64,000 nucleotides of DNA from a bacterium SCSIO 12643. GTDB lineage: Bacteria > Bacteroidota > Bacteroidia > Flavobacteriales_G > Salibacteraceae. The notes beneath the pieces were generated by a model that worked only from the letters and a program-made list of their open reading frames with translations, was not told the origin of the DNA and made no database searches. This document shows positions 33,874 through 41,633 of the stretch, piece by piece (the stretch's first letter is position 1; every line of letters begins with the position of its first letter). The DNA is taken from assembly GCA_024398135.1 (NCBI GenBank), contig CP073750.1, positions 3,224,001 to 3,288,000 on the forward strand, written 5' to 3'. The position numbers were made by a program, and so were the translations under genes.

Positions 33874-34380
33874 TTATTGAACTCGATGGTAGTTAAACTT
33901 CATTTCTTTACTTTCTCCATGGTTTTCAAAAACCACGTACACATTGATTTCATTTTCACTCACTTTTTCAAAAGTAAATCCATCAAAATACACTTTGTTT
34001 GGAGTGACTTTAACGAGTTTAAAATCCAGGGTTTCATCTTTTTCTTCCCAGCCTTTCAGATCTGAATGGAAATGTTTGAGTTTTAAAATCAACGTATTGT
34101 TGACCTCCGATAAAGTCACGATTTCATAAAACTTCACGAGATCATCCACAACCAGTTTAAAAGTGCACATCATAGAACCACCCAGCGGAGGGCTCCACAT
34201 TTCCTCGGTAATTCCACCTAGAGCTTCACCTTTCCAGTGACCTGCAATCCAACTCACATCTTGAATAGTGGCAGCAGGTGAACCCTGAGCGTTATCGTAA
34301 GAAATGGTGTTGGTGAATTGTCCAAATAAAGTCGATGAAAAGACGATAGAGAAAATAACTAAAAGACTTCTAAGTTTCAT
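33874..34380 (-). CDS. DUF6265 domain-containing protein
   Basis: 168 residues with a signal peptide. The DUF6265 features are ISWIAGHWKGEALGGITEEM-like DVSWIAGHWKGEALGG, EEMWSPPLGGSMMCTFKLV and DGFTFEKVSENEINVYV. Function unknown; first gene of the amine-oxidase operon. Confidence 0.82.
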   Translation of the reverse strand: MKLRSLLVIFSIVFSSTLFGQFTNTISYDNAQGSPAATIQDVSWIAGHWKGEALGGITEEMWSPPLGGSMMCTFKLVVDDLVKFYEIVTLSEVNNTLILKLKHFHSDLKGWEEKDETLDFKLVKVTPNKVYFDGFTFEKVSENEINVYVVFENHGESKEMKFNYHRVQ

Positions 34381-34458
34381 GTTGATTGTGTTTGGTAAGA
34401 ATAATGAACTTGAATGGCCATAAAATTAATTAAAAGTAGGTGTTATTATGTGTCTGAT

Positions 34459-35202
34459 TTAATCATTCAAATGATTGATTTTCTTTAATGCAAAACCCGG
34501 GGCAATTCGAGACAAGAGGTGGAGTAGTTTCACTTTGGCAATTTTGATTTCGGTCTTTCCCTTTTTCAATTCCCGGAGCATTTCGTTAACTGCTCTTTGA
34601 GGCGAAATCGCAATTTTAGGTGGATTTCCTTTGTGCCATGGCGTATTGACTGCGGGCATCATGACTTCAATAATATGGACAGAAGACTGTGCTTCCTGGA
34701 TTCGGAGTCCCTGGGTAAAAGCATGGAGTCCCGATTTGGTCGCATTGTAAAATGGATAATCCGCACGAGGGGCAAAGACTAACCCTGTGGTGATATTGAT
34801 AATTTGTGGAGCCGTATTTTTTTGAAGTACCGGATACAAATGATGGATGAGTCGAATCGGGGCGAGTAGGTTTGTGGCAATTTCATTTTCGGCAAATTCT
34901 AAAACAGGTACATCACTGATAAATCGTCCATTGTATACTATAGCGGCATTGTTGATGAGCACATTAAGTTCGGGATGATTTTGACTTACCCAGTCTGCAA
35001 GATTCTGACACTGTTGCGGATCAGCCAGATCACATTGAAAAATTTCAAGTTGCGGAATCTGCTGTTGTGCGCTAAGAAGTTTGTCTTTAGATCGGCCGCA
35101 AATCAATACTTTGTTTTCTCTGGCTATAAATTGTTTGGCCAGTTCAAAGCCAATTCCGGAACTTCCTCCGGTGATTAAAATGGTATTTCCTGATAGTTGC
35201 AT
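34459..35202 (-). CDS. Short-chain dehydrogenase/reductase, DltE-like
   Basis: 247 residues starting at the ATG at 35202 (MQLSGNTILITGGSSGIGFE). NADP-binding TGGSSGIG motif at the N-terminus, then NNAAIVYNGRFISDVP and the catalytic YNATKSGLHAFTQGLR with the Y-x3-K pair. Typical of DltE-type SDR proteins with a longer C-terminal helix. It follows the Crp gene by 64 bp and may respond to it; substrate unknown. Confidence 0.88.
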   Translation of the reverse strand: MQLSGNTILITGGSSGIGFELAKQFIARENKVLICGRSKDKLLSAQQQIPQLEIFQCDLADPQQCQNLADWVSQNHPELNVLINNAAIVYNGRFISDVPVLEFAENEIATNLLAPIRLIHHLYPVLQKNTAPQIINITTGLVFAPRADYPFYNATKSGLHAFTQGLRIQEAQSSVHIIEVMMPAVNTPWHKGNPPKIAISPQRAVNEMLRELKKGKTEIKIAKVKLLHLLSRIAPGFALKKINHLND

Positions 35203-35266
35203 GTTTTTGTGTTTTAATATGAAAGGCAATATTAAAAGCACAAAACAACGGTTGCATTGACCTATG

Positions 35267-35842
35267 TTAAGAGGACATTTTTTTGCGAATGCGACTCAAC
35301 GATTCAGGTTGAATGCCCAGGTAAGACGCAATGATGGTTTGTTTGATTCTCCCCTCCATACCTGGATATTCTTTTAGAAAATTCTGGTAACGGGTTTCCG
35401 CAGGAAGTAGGAGTAAATCCCGTTCGCGTTTTTCTTTAGTGATAAACCCTTTTTCGATAAACTTCAATAGAAATCCAGTCCAAAACGGATCCTGAGCGAG
35501 TAGGGTTTGCCATTTATGGTAAGGAATCACGAAGACCACAGCATCTTCTAATGCTTCAATAAAAAAATGTGAACCACTTTGGGTAATCATCGCGGAGTAG
35601 GAGGATATAAAATCACGTTCCTGAATCAAGCTCTTGGTAAATTCCAAACCTTTGTCATTGATGTAGACATAGCGGAATAAACCGGTTAATACAAAAGCGA
35701 GTTTTTGCGGAGTTTCGCCTTCACGAATAAAATATTCACCCGATGACAGAGTTTTTAATTGCCCAATAGCCATTAAATCCTCCAGTTGATCCGGTGGTAA
35801 AACCTGAGCAAGTGTGGTTTTGATTTCTTCCAGGTGGCTCAT
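35267..35842 (-). CDS. Crp/Fnr-family transcriptional regulator
   Basis: 191 residues. A cyclic-nucleotide-binding domain (LKTLSSGEYFIREGETPQKL, FVLTGLFRYVYINDKG) joins a helix-turn-helix with TIIASYLGIQPESLSRIRKK. The cysteines and glutamates that bind haem or cAMP in CRP are not clearly kept; the ligand is probably different. 14 bp after the PNPOx-like gene, 64 bp before the SDR gene. Confidence 0.9.
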   Translation of the reverse strand: MSHLEEIKTTLAQVLPPDQLEDLMAIGQLKTLSSGEYFIREGETPQKLAFVLTGLFRYVYINDKGLEFTKSLIQERDFISSYSAMITQSGSHFFIEALEDAVVFVIPYHKWQTLLAQDPFWTGFLLKFIEKGFITKEKRERDLLLLPAETRYQNFLKEYPGMEGRIKQTIIASYLGIQPESLSRIRKKMSS

Positions 35843-35856
35843 TGCAGACCGTAAGG

Positions 35857-36519
35857 TTATTGTGTTTTTTTATAATCAATAAAATCCAAAACGTGTTGCG
35901 GCACTTCGCTACCTTCTTTTATATGCACATCCGGAGTAGGTGTACCGTATTCCATTCTCACCGGAATTTCTCCGGCCCAATAATCCAGTTCATAATCTCT
36001 TTTATTGTCGTTGGGTGGTGCTGCGGCAATTTTGGCCGAAGCTGTATCAATAGAGAATTCCAATACCCGTGTGGCTTTGAGCTCTCCGGCATTGGGTGCA
36101 CGACAGTGTTCCCAACGATTGGGAACAAAGTGATTGATGATACTTTTTAAACCTACCAGTTTATCGTCATCTTCAGTCAGTTCTCTAACGGTTCCAAAAA
36201 TCATAGCCGAACGATAATTTACCGAATGGTGAAAAGCTGAACGTGTGAGTTTCATGGAATCTAAAAGCATCACGTTCATACAGACCTCTTTGGCTTGAAT
36301 CAAAGCTTCAGTCATCCGGTTTTTATATGATCCATGGATATAGATCTTATCTCCATGGCGCCCGAAATTAATGGGTTGCACAAAGGGTTTCTCCTCATAA
36401 ATAAATGCAATATGACAAATTTCGGTGGCGTCCAGGATTGAGAAAATCACTTCCTGATCGTATGATGCTTTCTGTGCACCACGCTTAACTTCGTTGATTT
36501 TTGACTTTGGGTATTCCAT
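35857..36519 (-). CDS. Pyridoxamine 5'-phosphate oxidase family protein (Nim-like, FMN-binding)
   Basis: 220 residues. The split beta-barrel flavin-binding fold is indicated by ILDATEICHIAFIYEEKPFV, VQPINFGRHGDKIYIHGSYK and a long loop with MIFGTVRELTEDD. Such proteins are FMN-dependent nitroreductase-like or haem-degradation proteins of unknown substrate. First gene of a small operon with the Crp regulator. Confidence 0.88.
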   Translation of the reverse strand: MEYPKSKINEVKRGAQKASYDQEVIFSILDATEICHIAFIYEEKPFVQPINFGRHGDKIYIHGSYKNRMTEALIQAKEVCMNVMLLDSMKLTRSAFHHSVNYRSAMIFGTVRELTEDDDKLVGLKSIINHFVPNRWEHCRAPNAGELKATRVLEFSIDTASAKIAAAPPNDNKRDYELDYWAGEIPVRMEYGTPTPDVHIKEGSEVPQHVLDFIDYKKTQ

Positions 36520-36570
36520 CTTTTCCGCATTGAATTATTGGCCGAAAAGATAGCTTTTTTATTGATGATA

Positions 36571-37302
36571 TTAAGGAACAATAAAGCTCGTTGTTGTGGC
36601 TTTCCAGAATATATTCGGGAAAACACGGTAGTTTAAATTTGGATCATCATAATCATTTGAAAAGAAGGATTCTCCTACCACATTCACATAAACCGTTTCA
36701 CCCGTTTGAAAACCCATATCCACTAAATCGGTACGGGAATATTTAATGGTAAACGGATTGATCTGTTTGACGTATGCCGGAGAATACGCATCATATTTTT
36801 GCGCACTCAAATCACTGTTTTTCCCCATAAAAACACGTACATATTTCGGATTTGAAATACTGGCGTTTTGAACCAGTGTAGTGTTCAATATCACCGTGTC
36901 ATTTGAAATATTTGTGGTGAGTTGCGAAACACTGGTGGTACTCTCCATCCCCAATGAAGGATTTTGTGTAATGATCGTGTGGGTATTACTGGTATGATCA
37001 ACGTTAAACCTTTTGAACGTACCATAATTGGCTTTCTCAAAAGTGAGTGTATACGTTCCTGAGGTCACTTCAGATAGGTTAAAATCTCCATCATTGTCGG
37101 TAATTGCGGTGATCGCAGGATTACTCCCCACCACGGTGACCAACATACCCGAGTCAGAAATAGAAGCGGTACCTTCATCATAGAGATTGACCGAACCTAT
37201 GATATCATATTTTATGGTGGGTGAAGGTGTCTCCGGATCGTCTTTTTTGCAAGCGCTTAAACCAAGAATAGCGAGTAGGAAAATAGAAATTGTGATACGC
37301 AT
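36571..37302 (-). CDS. Lipoprotein with carboxypeptidase-regulatory-like domain
   Basis: 243 residues with the signal MRITISIFLLAILGLSAC. A carboxypeptidase-regulatory-like beta domain is visible (ITDNDGDFNLSEVTSGTYTL with the preceding VTVVG strand), then a second beta-rich domain. Surface-associated protein of unknown function. Confidence 0.75.
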   Translation of the reverse strand: MRITISIFLLAILGLSACKKDDPETPSPTIKYDIIGSVNLYDEGTASISDSGMLVTVVGSNPAITAITDNDGDFNLSEVTSGTYTLTFEKANYGTFKRFNVDHTSNTHTIITQNPSLGMESTTSVSQLTTNISNDTVILNTTLVQNASISNPKYVRVFMGKNSDLSAQKYDAYSPAYVKQINPFTIKYSRTDLVDMGFQTGETVYVNVVGESFFSNDYDDPNLNYRVFPNIFWKATTTSFIVP

Positions 37303-37375
37303 AGGAAGTTGAATTTTTTATTTTGGAAATGAAGCCTTAATGACCTTCTCCAAAGTTAGGAATTTGGACTGATAA

Positions 37376-37753
37376 TCAGTAGTCGAGTTCAACTATTTTA
37401 AAACCAACAATTAATGTATTAGAATCCACCGGGCTTGAGGAATCATCTAATTGCAAGTGCAGATACTTGGAATACACCGGATCAATATTCCATCCATAAT
37501 CTTGCACAATTCGATACGTCATTTCATAAGGGTTATGATCACAATAATTATCAGGTAGGCCCAGTAACTCCACCGTTTCCTGAACCGTTTTGTCTTTTAA
37601 CGGGTAATTCTCTAATAGATCATCCAGCATTTTCTCACGATGGGGATAAGTACCGTCTACTGTGATTGCCCATTTTTGCGCATCAAACTTTTGTTGACAC
37701 CCTGTGAATCCAATGAGAAGTGTAATAGCTATTATGAATTTAAATGTCTTCAT
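37376..37753 (-). CDS. Small lipoprotein (BamE/OmlA-like)
   Basis: 125 residues. Lipoprotein signal MKTFKFIIAITLLIGFTGC. The mature part has the pattern LKDKTVQETVELLGLPDNYC, typical of the SmpA/BamE (OmlA) motif G-x-P in a helix, but the rest diverges. Could be a BamE-like outer-membrane accessory protein. It lies 5 bp after the secreted protein gene. Confidence 0.7.
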   Translation of the reverse strand: MKTFKFIIAITLLIGFTGCQQKFDAQKWAITVDGTYPHREKMLDDLLENYPLKDKTVQETVELLGLPDNYCDHNPYEMTYRIVQDYGWNIDPVYSKYLHLQLDDSSSPVDSNTLIVGFKIVELDY

Positions 37754-37758
37754 TCTAG

Positions 37759-38154
37759 TTACTGCACCCTTTTGAAGTAAGTGTAAATGACCTGAGATTT
37801 ACCTTCCAGATCTTTTGAGTAAAATAGATTATCATCCTGCCATTGGATGGTGTAAGATACCGGAGGAGCCTTCATATTCTTTTTGTCATCAACATCAATG
37901 ATCAGCGTTTGTCCATCATATTTCCAGGTTCCGGCATAGTGTTGTTGTTTCCCATTAAGGATGAGTTTTCTATCATCCGTGAAGGTTCCGTCTTCATAGA
38001 AATGATAGGTTACATAACTTCCTGTTTCACATGTTTCATGAGGATTAAAAACGGCATTGGTACAAACTTTCCATTTTCCAATAATATGTTGTTGGGATTG
38101 GGAAAATGCTGTAATTCCAAATAAGATTAAAATGAAGAGTATCACATGTTTCAT
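37759..38154 (-). CDS. Lipocalin-like secreted protein
   Basis: 131 residues from the ATG at 38154. A signal peptide (MKHVILFILILFGITAFSQ) is followed by a calycin-like pattern: IIGKWKVCTNAVFNPHETCE, FYEDGTFTDDRKLILNGKQQ and HYAGTWKYDGQTLIIDVDD. This is common for bacterial lipocalin-like 'DUF'-type small domains; ligand unknown. First gene of a two-gene operon with the BamE-like lipoprotein. Confidence 0.75.
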   Translation of the reverse strand: MKHVILFILILFGITAFSQSQQHIIGKWKVCTNAVFNPHETCETGSYVTYHFYEDGTFTDDRKLILNGKQQHYAGTWKYDGQTLIIDVDDKKNMKAPPVSYTIQWQDDNLFYSKDLEGKSQVIYTYFKRVQ

Positions 38155-38213
38155 AACCAAGGTTTTTTAGGATGATGCAAAGAAAACGTAAGATATGGTA
38201 TTTTATGATGAGG

Positions 38214-38741
38214 TCAAGAAGTGATTTTTTTCAGAATCTTTAATGCCCTTTTTTTAAAGTCGTTGGAGTTTTTGTCGAGTTGATCTTCAATACCGAGTCG
38301 CAATTCGTTTTTGAGATCGGGATAGATGTCAACCAAATCAGATAATACAAACAAAGCTCTGGATTTGATGGTCACATTGGTTTCGGCAGATTGCAACCAA
38401 TGAAACAAAAGATCAATGGCTTCAGCTTCATTTTCCGGTGGGACTCCGCAAAAACGCCAATAGTTGGCAAATGAAGCTTGCATATCTACATGGGTGATGT
38501 GTTTGCTTTTTTCAAATAACGTGGGTAATACGGCATGGAGTTTTTGAGGTTGTTGCATGGCGATTCCCGTAAGCATCCATAGAAAACGTGTAGCAATTTT
38601 AGGCTCCTGATCAATCAAAGAGGAAAGTTCCAGAATATCAAAATCGTTTTCAATAATGGTATGGACCCATTGTTGTCGTTCTGTCCCGGTACTCTGGGGC
38701 AGATGGTTTTCCAGAGTGGTATAGAATTGCTGAAAAGTCAT
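38214..38741 (-). CDS. HEAT-repeat-like hypothetical protein
   Basis: 175 residues of repeated alpha-helical hairpins (SSLIDQEPKIATRFLWMLTG, HWLQSAETNVTIKSRALFVL), without signal peptide. It resembles an armadillo/HEAT-like scaffold. Its start overlaps the VOC gene stop by one base (TAATG), so translation is coupled. Role unknown. Confidence 0.65.
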   Translation of the reverse strand: MTFQQFYTTLENHLPQSTGTERQQWVHTIIENDFDILELSSLIDQEPKIATRFLWMLTGIAMQQPQKLHAVLPTLFEKSKHITHVDMQASFANYWRFCGVPPENEAEAIDLLFHWLQSAETNVTIKSRALFVLSDLVDIYPDLKNELRLGIEDQLDKNSNDFKKRALKILKKITS

Positions 38742-39127
38742 TACGAGTTCGCTTCGGCAAATGCAATCACATGTCCATCCGGATCAGCCATATATCCTGC
38801 TTGATCGCCCCAATTACGTATTTGTAACGGACTCACTTCTGTAGCTCCGGCATCAATTCCGCGTTGCATATATGCTGCTGCATTGGGAACTTTTAAATAC
38901 AATTCACATCTGGGAATTCCGGTTCCGGTTTGCGGGTGGGGAAGTGGACCGGATATGATTTTGGCAATTCCCGTTTCGGGCATTAAGCCGAGTTTTACAT
39001 TTTCTGAAAGTAAAAACTCTGTCATTCCCGGTACATCTAGATGGGGTTCTAACGTCAAAATCTGTGTATAGAAATCTCTACTGGCCGTTTGGTCTTTTAC
39101 ATACAATATGAATTCTATTTCGGTCAT
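38741..39127 (-). CDS. VOC-family (glyoxalase/bleomycin resistance-like) protein
   Basis: 128 residues from ATG 39127 (MTEIEFILYVKDQTASRDFY). The VOC pattern of two βαβββ modules shows: LTLEPHLDVPGMTEFLLSEN, then CELYLKVPNAAAYMQRGIDA and WGDQAGYMADPDGHVIAFAE. Members are metal-dependent glyoxalases, dioxygenases or antibiotic-binding proteins; not specified here. Coupled to the HEAT-like gene. Confidence 0.88.
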   Translation of the reverse strand: MTEIEFILYVKDQTASRDFYTQILTLEPHLDVPGMTEFLLSENVKLGLMPETGIAKIISGPLPHPQTGTGIPRCELYLKVPNAAAYMQRGIDAGATEVSPLQIRNWGDQAGYMADPDGHVIAFAEANS

Positions 39128-39164
39128 GGTGATGTTTAATTGAAGTACAATTTTACCAATTATT

Positions 39165-40058
39165 TTATTTTTCAATGAATCTAGCCATTGTATTATAAAT
39201 CCAATCACTTTCTGAAAGCTGATTGAGTTGCTCTACAAGATGAGTTGGAATCTGATCAAAACCAATTAATGCGCCTGCTATTTGACCTGCAATTGAACAG
39301 TTGGTATCTGTATCGCCACCAATATCAATTAATTGCTGAAGCATGTTTTCAATGCCCAACTCAGTAACTTTATTGGCAGCAGCTAGAGCTAAGGGAATAG
39401 AATCTACCACATATCCGCTATTTCCCAAATGTCCAACTTCCTGAAGATTTTCCATATGTTGAATTTGAATCAAGCGGTCTTTAACTCGGGTATCAGGGAT
39501 TTGTTGAAGCACCATATCTATAAGGTTTCCCTTTCCTATCCATTGACCATTAAGTGCGCTACGAATAGAAATGATTACACAAAGCGCCCCAATATAGGCT
39601 TCTTCATTTTGATGGGTGATATAACAAATATCTCGGATGGTTGAATTTGAAATACGATCTACAAACGCCAATGGAGCAGCGCGCATTGCGGCACCGTTTC
39701 CGGCAGCGTATTCACCCTTGCGACCAATTTGACTCCAATGTCCTCCAAATTCTAACTCCCTTAATGCTTTTAAAGTACTGGCACCAATACCGCTTAATTT
39801 TTTGGATTGATATAGTTTTAAGAAGTGATTGGCAATGTTATCAGGATTTGCCCGTCCTAGTTCTGCAATAGACTCAATGGTTGCAAGAGTTAATTGAGTA
39901 TCATCGGTAATTTGCCATATGGGTTCTTGGGGTTCAGGTTTACCGAATGGATAAAAGGCATGATCCTCATTTTGCACTACATTTTCATAGCCACTTCCCA
40001 TCGCATCGCCAATGGCTCCGGCAATGATGCATCCTTTAAATTGGTTGGCTATGTTCAT
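39165..40058 (-). CDS. ADP-ribosylglycohydrolase family protein
   Basis: 297 residues. All motifs are in place: AGAIGDAMGSGYENVV near the start, WQITDDTQLTLATIES (metal-binding D-D), AAGNGAAMRAAPLAFV, and the C-terminal DIGGDTDTNCSIAGQIAGAL. These enzymes remove ADP-ribose from proteins or related glycosides. Substrate unknown. No ADP-ribosyltransferase is adjacent. Confidence 0.9.
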   Translation of the reverse strand: MNIANQFKGCIIAGAIGDAMGSGYENVVQNEDHAFYPFGKPEPQEPIWQITDDTQLTLATIESIAELGRANPDNIANHFLKLYQSKKLSGIGASTLKALRELEFGGHWSQIGRKGEYAAGNGAAMRAAPLAFVDRISNSTIRDICYITHQNEEAYIGALCVIISIRSALNGQWIGKGNLIDMVLQQIPDTRVKDRLIQIQHMENLQEVGHLGNSGYVVDSIPLALAAANKVTELGIENMLQQLIDIGGDTDTNCSIAGQIAGALIGFDQIPTHLVEQLNQLSESDWIYNTMARFIEK

Positions 40059-40099
40059 TTATATGTGGTTTAAATAAATTATGAATGTACTTTTAACAA

Positions 40100-40729
40100 C
40101 TATTCTTTAGGAGAACTAAAACACCAATTGATAATAGGCAGTTTACGTTTTTCGTTCACATTCCATAAGCCTATTTGGATTCCCTTTGTTTTTTGAGATC
40201 TATTAAACAGTGCAATTTGGACTCCTTTTAGACTATATGTAGAATTACCTCCCAAACCTAATTGGACCCCTTTTATCGAATAAGTATCATTCCCCATAAT
40301 AGATAATTGTAAACCACAGAACCGCGTAGATATATTACCTGCCAAACTGATCATGACCCCGTTTACATTATTTAGAGCTTGTGCAAAGCCTCCAATTGCA
40401 AGTCCATTTAGATTATCAAATTTAATAGTTCCAAATAAGGATAAATTGATTCCGTTTATGGTTCCTGTAGGTGGTTGATTCATAATAATAGAGTCATTAA
40501 TGTCATGGGAAGGCCGAAACCCTAAAAAGCCTATTCCTAAACCTAAACCAATGGCTTCTAACCTGACTCCATTCACATTCGTGATACAGGAGTCTTTAAT
40601 ATCGGCCAATCCAACGGCAATGCCATGAATCGTATTCCCACAAGATGGAAATGCCCAAATAGGAGTTTTATTTTGGGTGTAAGAGGTAAGCGATACCAGG
40701 AAGAGGGATAGCGTAACTACATATTTCAT
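40100..40729 (-). CDS. LA_2272-like surface repeat protein
   Basis: 209 residues with a signal peptide (MKYVVTLSLFLVSLTSYTQ). The mature part consists of repeats of the type I-x-G-V-Q-x-x-x-x-N (SIKGVQLGLGGNSTYSLKGV, IALFNRSQKTKGIQIGLWN), a repeat family described from Leptospira. Likely a cell-surface protein forming a small repeat solenoid; function unknown. Confidence 0.75.
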   Translation of the reverse strand: MKYVVTLSLFLVSLTSYTQNKTPIWAFPSCGNTIHGIAVGLADIKDSCITNVNGVRLEAIGLGLGIGFLGFRPSHDINDSIIMNQPPTGTINGINLSLFGTIKFDNLNGLAIGGFAQALNNVNGVMISLAGNISTRFCGLQLSIMGNDTYSIKGVQLGLGGNSTYSLKGVQIALFNRSQKTKGIQIGLWNVNEKRKLPIINWCFSSPKE

Positions 40730-40756
40730 TGTATTTGTTTTACGGAGAGATTCAGG

Positions 40757-41590
40757 TTACTTACAATAATCCATCAGTTCCTGAATGAGTTCTCTACCCC
40801 AAATACGGATAAATCCCAGTTCTATTGCTTTATCCAGATTTTTACAAGCATTTTTTTGATCCCCTTTGGCTTGATACAAGATACCGAAATTGCGATAGGT
40901 CCATTCATTTTTGCTGTCCATTTTAAGCGATTGTTGCAGATATTTCTCTGCATTATCCAGGTCATTGAGTTTACATAAAACATACCCCAGATTATTAAAG
41001 TTATTGGTGAAATCTGGATATTCCTGAACAAGAGTCTCTAAATGTTTCCTAGCTTCAAGATAATTTTCTTGAATGATGTGTAAGTATGCAATATTCGTTA
41101 GGGCTTCCATGAAATTTGAATGAATTTCCAGGCTTTTATCAAAATAAAACATTGCACTATCGAATAGGTTCCAATCTATAAAGTTGTTTCCCATTTTTAG
41201 ATATAACGTGTCCAGTCCTGTTCCGCTATGCTTTGAAAGAGCTTGTTTGAAATATTTATCTGCTTTTTCATATTGCTTTAATCTTGAATAAACAGTGCCT
41301 AACTCTGCATATGCTTTGAAACCTTCTGGGTCGATTTGAATGGCCGTGTTTAAATATTTAATAGCTAAATCATATTCACCAATTTCTTTATAATCAGTCC
41401 CAATATTTAAATATGGCGAGCTATAACCTGGCTCCATTTCTATAACTTTGAGATATGTTTCTATTGCTTTGGTATTTTCTCCATTCATGGAATACTCGTA
41501 GGCTTTGTCAAAAAGCTTTTTTGTTTTTTTACTCTGTCCGTAAACGGTAAATACGGAAAGTATCATGGCTAGGGTAAATATGTGTTTCAT
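40757..41590 (-). CDS. Secreted TPR-repeat protein
   Basis: 277 residues with signal peptide (MKHIFTLAMILSVFTVYGQ). It holds six to seven TPR repeats, for instance SPYLNIGTDYKEIGEYDLAI, KAYAELGTVYSRLKQYEKAD and NNFNNLGYVLCKLNDLDNAE. A periplasmic scaffold. It lies 44 bp downstream of the hsdR stop, on the same strand, and may be read through from the RM operon; no terminator is obvious there. Confidence 0.85.
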   Translation of the reverse strand: MKHIFTLAMILSVFTVYGQSKKTKKLFDKAYEYSMNGENTKAIETYLKVIEMEPGYSSPYLNIGTDYKEIGEYDLAIKYLNTAIQIDPEGFKAYAELGTVYSRLKQYEKADKYFKQALSKHSGTGLDTLYLKMGNNFIDWNLFDSAMFYFDKSLEIHSNFMEALTNIAYLHIIQENYLEARKHLETLVQEYPDFTNNFNNLGYVLCKLNDLDNAEKYLQQSLKMDSKNEWTYRNFGILYQAKGDQKNACKNLDKAIELGFIRIWGRELIQELMDYCK

Positions 41591-41633
41591 TTTAAAATAT
41601 ATGTTTCTTTTTTGTTGTAGTGATAATTATATG